Part shown: in pieces, positions 32,561 to 35,270 of the stretch | Position numbering within the stretch: the first letter of the stretch is position 1 | Layout of the letters: each line of letters starts with the position of its first letter | Assembly (NCBI GenBank): GCA_913009415.1 | Contig: CAJVYM010000013.1 | Span: 1-35,270, forward strand | DNA: 35,270 nt | Source: an uncultured bacterium | GTDB lineage: Bacteria > Bipolaricaulota > Bipolaricaulia > UBA7950 > UBA9294 | Direction of reading: 5' to 3' | Made by a program: the position numbers and the translations under genes | The notes under the pieces: generated by a model | Told to the model about the DNA's origin: nothing | Databases searched by the model: none | The model's input: only the letters and a program-made list of their open reading frames with translations

Positions 32561-32613
32561 GCGATCGGGGGATTGTAAATCACTCAATCTCTCAATTTCC
32601 ACGGGAGGTTGTG

Positions 32614-33096
32614 ATGGAACTGAAAGTCGTCAATATCGAGAATCCGAACGAACTCAACTTTATCCTCGGTCAGACCCACTTCATCAAATCGGTCGAGGAC
32701 TTGCATGAAGCGCTGGTGACCGCCGTTCCGGGAATAAAGTTTGGCCTGGTGTTCAACGAAGCCTCCGGCCCGTGCCTGATCCGCAAGTCAGGGACGGATG
32801 AAACACTCACTGAACTTGCTGTACAAAACGCACGGGCGATCGGCGCTGGGCACACGTTCATCATCTTCCTCAATGACACATTCCCGGTGAACGTGCTGAA
32901 CCGGATCAAGGACGTACCCGAGGTTTGTCACATCTTCTGCGCTACCGCCAATCCAACTCAGGTGATCGTCGCGCAGAGCGAACAGGGTCGCGGCATCCTC
33001 GGCGTCATCGACGGATCATCACCAAAGGGAATCGAGAGCGAGAAAGATATCGAGGACCGCAAGAACTTCCTACGCACGATTGGGTATAAGCTGTAG
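32614..33096 (+). CDS. Adenosine-specific kinase family protein (DUF355)
   Basis: A 160-residue protein. The pattern MELKVVNIENPNELNFILGQ, FIKSVEDLHEAL, KFGLVFNEASGPCLIRKSG, HIFCATANPTQVIVAQSEQG and RGILGVIDGSSPKGIES is that of the small archaeal/bacterial family described as adenosine-specific kinases (Pfam Adenosine_kin). The in vivo role is poorly known. The start is ATG 32614 (GGGAGG ribosome-binding site), after a short palindromic gap following hisS. A second, broken copy of its 3' end lies at 34062-34222, so a tandem duplicate once existed. Confidence 0.85.
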   Translation: MELKVVNIENPNELNFILGQTHFIKSVEDLHEALVTAVPGIKFGLVFNEASGPCLIRKSGTDETLTELAVQNARAIGAGHTFIIFLNDTFPVNVLNRIKDVPEVCHIFCATANPTQVIVAQSEQGRGILGVIDGSSPKGIESEKDIEDRKNFLRTIGYKL

Positions 33097-33256
33097 CAAA
33101 TTTAGCTCTCTTCCCTGCAAACCTCTGTCAGATACTTTCCAGCACGCTTTGAGGAACGTGGAAATGGAGCTGCCTGAACGTTGGAGATAAGCTCCGATGT
33201 AATCTCGACTTCTGTAACGTCGCACCTTGTGTGCGGCGTTGCCATTTCTCACAACT

Positions 33257-33550
33257 TCAGTCACTGCGGCCTGGTTCAAACAGCCGACGCAAGCCACGGT
33301 ATGTGCTCTCCGAGCGACGGGCTACCCGCCCGATTAGTATGACACCTTCGGCGTCAAACACCTTGTAGATAACCCGGTAGTCCCCTACTCGCAGTCGGTA
33401 GACATTCAATTCCAGTTGTTTGACACCCAGAGGACGTGGATCGTCAGCCAGTGTCTGCACCGCCTCGGCAACACGCTGACGGTCAAGAGGATGAATACGA
33501 AACAATTCCCGTTTGATCCGGCTGCTTACCGTCTCAATCCGATACTTCAC
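33257..33550 (-). CDS. relE: RelE-family toxin
   Basis: A 97-residue protein with the RelE layout: helices in KRELFRIHPLDRQRVAEAVQ, then DPRPLGVKQLELNVYRLRVGDYRVIYKV, the characteristic central strands with basic residues. The C-terminus has RVARRSESTYRGL. RelE toxins cleave mRNA in the ribosomal A site. Its start overlaps the stop of the Phd/YefM antitoxin by ATGA. The order antitoxin then toxin is the usual one. Confidence 0.88.
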   Translation of the reverse strand: MKYRIETVSSRIKRELFRIHPLDRQRVAEAVQTLADDPRPLGVKQLELNVYRLRVGDYRVIYKVFDAEGVILIGRVARRSESTYRGLRRLFEPGRSD

Positions 33551-33831
33551 CTGCCAACTGCTTCCTGGTTTTCAACCTCGGCCAAGGCTTCTTCAAAAGG
33601 CTGACCGCCTCTGGCACGCCATTCGGCCTCGGCCTCACGCATTGCTCGAATATCCTCCAGCTTCTCCAGCCTTTCCATCAAGCGGTTGAGGATCTCATAG
33701 CCGATGAGATAACCGGCCGGCCGGCCGTAACGGGTGATCATCACGGGCTCATGAGTATCCTCTGCTTCATCCAACAATCGGGACAGATTCTCGCGTACCT
33801 CGCGCACTGGCAGAATCTTCTTCACTACCAT
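33547..33831 (-). CDS. Phd/YefM-type antitoxin
   Basis: A 94-residue protein. The N-terminal DNA-binding part reads ILPVREVRENLSRLLDEAE then PVMITRYGRPAGYLIGYE, as in Phd/YefM. The C-terminal tail is acidic (EALAEVENQEAVGR). The start has a GGGAGTGA site upstream. It binds and neutralises the RelE-like toxin encoded next and should repress the promoter at 33848-33905, where two direct repeats lie in the leader. Confidence 0.9.
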   Translation of the reverse strand: MVVKKILPVREVRENLSRLLDEAEDTHEPVMITRYGRPAGYLIGYEILNRLMERLEKLEDIRAMREAEAEWRARGGQPFEEALAEVENQEAVGR

Positions 33832-33847
33832 CTCATCACTCCCGGTA

Positions 33848-33905
33848 TGTGAATCATCTGTGAATCAACTGCGTATCATTCTAGACCGAATTGCCAGTTT
33901 GTCAA
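33848..33905 (-). promoter_or_regulatory. Promoter and repeated operator of the Phd/RelE operon
   Basis: On the minus strand: TTGACA (33905-33900), a 16-bp spacer, and TAGAAT (33883-33878). Downstream are two direct copies of TGATTCACA (33867-33859 and 33856-33848), 11 bp apart, which is one helical turn. That spacing is what an autorepressing antitoxin would use. Confidence 0.65.
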
Positions 33906-34061
33906 ATACAGAGTTGCCTCACACAAGATGAGCATGAAGCACGAACGTTGATCCTGGTACGTGAACAGTCAGCCCAAGACCTTAATGAGCAATCGTGAGC
34001 GAAACAATCTAGCCAGCATCGAACACCTCATCGCAGCAATAATTACTGCATACGCTGCGAT

Positions 34062-34222
34062 CCCGCGCCTTATCAACCTGCGTACAGATGATTGTCGCCG
34101 AGACCGAGCAGGGCCGCGGCATCCTCGGCGTCATCGTCGGCTACTCACCGCAGGGGATCGAGACCGAGACTGACATCGAAGATCGCAAGAACTTCCTACG
34201 CACTATCGGCTACAAGTTGTAG
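34062..34222 (+). pseudogene. 3' fragment of a second adenosine-specific-kinase gene
   Basis: In frame to TAG 34220-34222, this encodes IVAETEQGRGILGVIVGYSP then QGIETETDIEDRKNFLR and TIGYKL. That matches the last ~45 residues of the gene at 32614-33096 closely (there: IVAQSEQGRGILGVIDGSSP ... DIEDRKNFLRTIGYKL). The similarity fades upstream of about 34062, and no start or N-terminal part is present. The Phd/RelE module lies between the two copies, so its arrival may have removed the 5' part of the duplicate (inference). Confidence 0.85.
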
Positions 34223-34252
34223 AATAGGGTGTCCAGGGAGGTGACTGAGAGC

Positions 34253-34573
34253 ATGCGGGAAGGCGACTCTGACAGATTGAGTTTTACACTCGAAGATGCT
34301 CTGCAGACTCTGCGGGCACATCTACCGGAGATCAATCAACGTTATGGCGTCAAGTTCTTGGGTATCTTTGGCTCTCTTGTGCGGGGAGAACAAGAGGGAA
34401 GAAGTGACCTGGACATCCTGGTGGAATTCCAATCTTCTCCCACGTTTTTCCGGTTTATCGAGATGGAGGATTATCTCAGTCAGCTCCTGGGAGTTAGAGT
34501 TGATCTGGTCATGAAGAGTGCGCTGAAGCCGCGCATTGGCGAGCGCATCCTCTCTGAGGTTGTGCCAGTATGA
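34253..34573 (+). CDS. MNT-type minimal nucleotidyltransferase (MntA-like antitoxin)
   Basis: A 106-residue protein with the polymerase-beta-like active site FLGIFGSLVRGEQEGRSDLD followed by ILVEF: the GSxxRG helix and the SDxDxxV aspartates are intact. The C-terminal half (YLSQLLGVRVDLVMKSALKP) is typical of MNT proteins. In MntA-HepT systems the MNT partner adds AMP to the HEPN toxin and silences it. The start is ATG 34253, eight bases after GGGAGGTGA. It overlaps the ATG of the next frame by ATGA, the usual MNT-HEPN coupling, but the HEPN gene is broken (34570-34625). Confidence 0.88.
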   Translation: MREGDSDRLSFTLEDALQTLRAHLPEINQRYGVKFLGIFGSLVRGEQEGRSDLDILVEFQSSPTFFRFIEMEDYLSQLLGVRVDLVMKSALKPRIGERILSEVVPV

Positions 34574-34625
34574 GCGCTGAGCGCACCTTCGAGACTACTT
34601 GGAAGATATCGGATGGCGCGTAACC
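34570..34625 (+). pseudogene. Remnant of a HEPN (HepT/DUF86) toxin gene
   Basis: ATG 34570 overlaps the MNT stop. Its frame gives only 17 codons. Shifted by one base from 34584, it reads HLRDYLEDIG, the typical first helix of DUF86/HepT toxins, then loses similarity within a few codons. The catalytic RX4-6H region is absent. It is therefore a frameshifted and truncated toxin gene. Confidence 0.65.
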
Positions 34626-34695
34626 AGCAGGCCTCCAGCTTGCGCCCCCTGCCCGAGAATACCTTATGGGCGGTCTGTCTGTGTTGACGCGCTAG

Positions 34696-35082
34696 TTAGT
34701 CCAGCGGCTCTTGCTTCTCGTGGAATTTGACGTTCTCGAGTCCTTCGAAGTGCGAGTCCTGCGTCCAAAGCACAGCGTCCTCCGCACGGGCGGTGGCAAG
34801 GATGATCGCGTCAGCCATCGCAAGGCCGATATCGAGTGAGAGCCGCGCCGCTTCAATCGCCAGAGTCGCCGAGAGCTCGACGACTCGTCCCTGCAACATG
34901 ACAGCAATGACTTTGAGTGCCGTGGTTTCATCCGTGAGCTGACGCGTTCGCTTGAAGACCTCGAACAACGTCAACGTGGGGACCGCCAGTTCGCCGGGGG
35001 ATTCGATCGCCTCTGCGAAGATGGCTGCATTGGGTCCGTCTCCGAAGTACTCGAGCCAAGCCGAGGAGTCGACGACATTCAC
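34696..35082 (-). CDS. vapC: VapC-type PIN-domain toxin
   Basis: A 128-residue protein. The acidic residues are at the expected places: Asp5 in VVDSSAWLEYFG, Glu in LTLFEVFKR, Asp in GLAMADAIILATA, and Asp in LWTQDSHFEGL. VapC toxins are Mg2+-dependent ribonucleases acting on tRNA or rRNA. The start is GTG 35082, which overlaps the stop of the upstream AbrB-type antitoxin as GTGA. This is the fifth toxin-antitoxin locus in the window. Confidence 0.9.
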   Translation of the reverse strand: MNVVDSSAWLEYFGDGPNAAIFAEAIESPGELAVPTLTLFEVFKRTRQLTDETTALKVIAVMLQGRVVELSATLAIEAARLSLDIGLAMADAIILATARAEDAVLWTQDSHFEGLENVKFHEKQEPLD

Positions 35083-35270
35083 ACGCGGTCCTCCCTGTCG
35101 CGTTTCAAGCTCGTGTCGAGTCCGCGTAGGATGCCACGAAGCTCGCGGGCCGGCCTGACCGGGAGGAATTCGATGCGGTCTCCATAGGCGATAGCCTGCA
35201 CCTTCTGCCCGGGAACGAGCTTGAGTTGCTCACGGATGGACTTCGGGATAACAACCTGGAACTTGGGCGA
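35079..35270 (-). CDS. vapB: AbrB/SpoVT-type antitoxin (VapB), 5' end cut by the window
   Basis: 63 codons are visible and the N-terminus lies beyond the window edge. The visible start SPKFQVVIPKSIREQL is the swapped-hairpin AbrB DNA-binding domain, followed by LVPGQKVQAIAYGDRIEFLP. The C-terminal part RELRGILRGLDTSLKRDRED is the toxin-binding tail. It overlaps the vapC start by GTGA. It pairs with the VapC encoded next and is expected to repress the operon. Confidence 0.88.
   Translation of the reverse strand, partial: SPKFQVVIPKSIREQLKLVPGQKVQAIAYGDRIEFLPVRPARELRGILRGLDTSLKRDREDRV

Noticed and set aside
1-35270. CRISPR array
   Set aside because: No regularly spaced direct repeats of 24-40 bases with unique spacers were seen. 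The only dense repetition is coding (the alanine-rich gene).

Overview
This is a bacterial chromosome segment. The coding sequence is dense, of moderately high GC, and contains rpsT, secF, recJ, mnmE, jag, yidC, hisS and a riboflavin operon. A full-length YidC with a periplasmic-type N-terminal domain suggests a two-membrane cell envelope. A class III (anaerobic, glycyl-radical) ribonucleotide reductase suggests anaerobic life. I cannot place the organism from sequence alone. A deep-branching uncultured lineage (for example Bipolaricaulota/Acetothermia-like) is a guess only.

Layout. 1-4.1 kb is an accessory area: a DinB-like protein, a RelE/Phd pair, an RHH/VapC pair, a small exported membrane protein, and palindromic or repeated intergenic DNA. 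4.5-9.9 kb holds an orphan MalK-type ATPase, two flavodoxin-fold proteins on the minus strand (one an Isf-like iron-sulfur flavoprotein), a GNAT-YoaP fusion, and a PlsC acyltransferase/UMF1 transporter pair. The PlsC pair lies directly downstream of six minus-strand tRNA genes (9.96-10.52 kb). 10.6-14.85 kb holds two secreted proteins: a 1200-residue alanine-rich fibre-like protein and a small Cys-rich protein. 15.0-18.5 kb is a rearranged area: an AraC-type regulator, a truncated GyrI-like gene, an insertion sequence and a truncated ParA gene. 19.0-21.2 kb encodes a class III ribonucleotide reductase whose glycyl-radical domain is a separate small gene. 21.5-24.5 kb is rpsT-secF-recJ. 24.5-28.9 kb is yidC-jag-mnmE-wecG on the minus strand. 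28.9-33.1 kb is ribE-ribBA-ribH-hisS plus an adenosine-specific-kinase-family gene. 33.2-35.3 kb is again toxin-antitoxin-rich: Phd/RelE, a kinase gene fragment, MNT with a broken HEPN partner, and AbrB/VapC running off the edge.

The most unusual item is the alanine-rich secreted protein. For about 270 residues every second residue is Ala, Ser or Gly without exception, and cysteines and valine patches recur at exactly 32 residues. It ends in Ig-like domains and is followed on the same strand, upstream in transcription, by a Cys-rich secreted protein. Together they look like an extracellular, possibly disulfide-linked, silk-like fibre or surface layer. Other points of interest are the split NrdD, mirrored 14-bp sequences at two gene truncations around the insertion sequence, a recurring leaderless promoter layout, and five toxin-antitoxin loci, at least one of them decayed.
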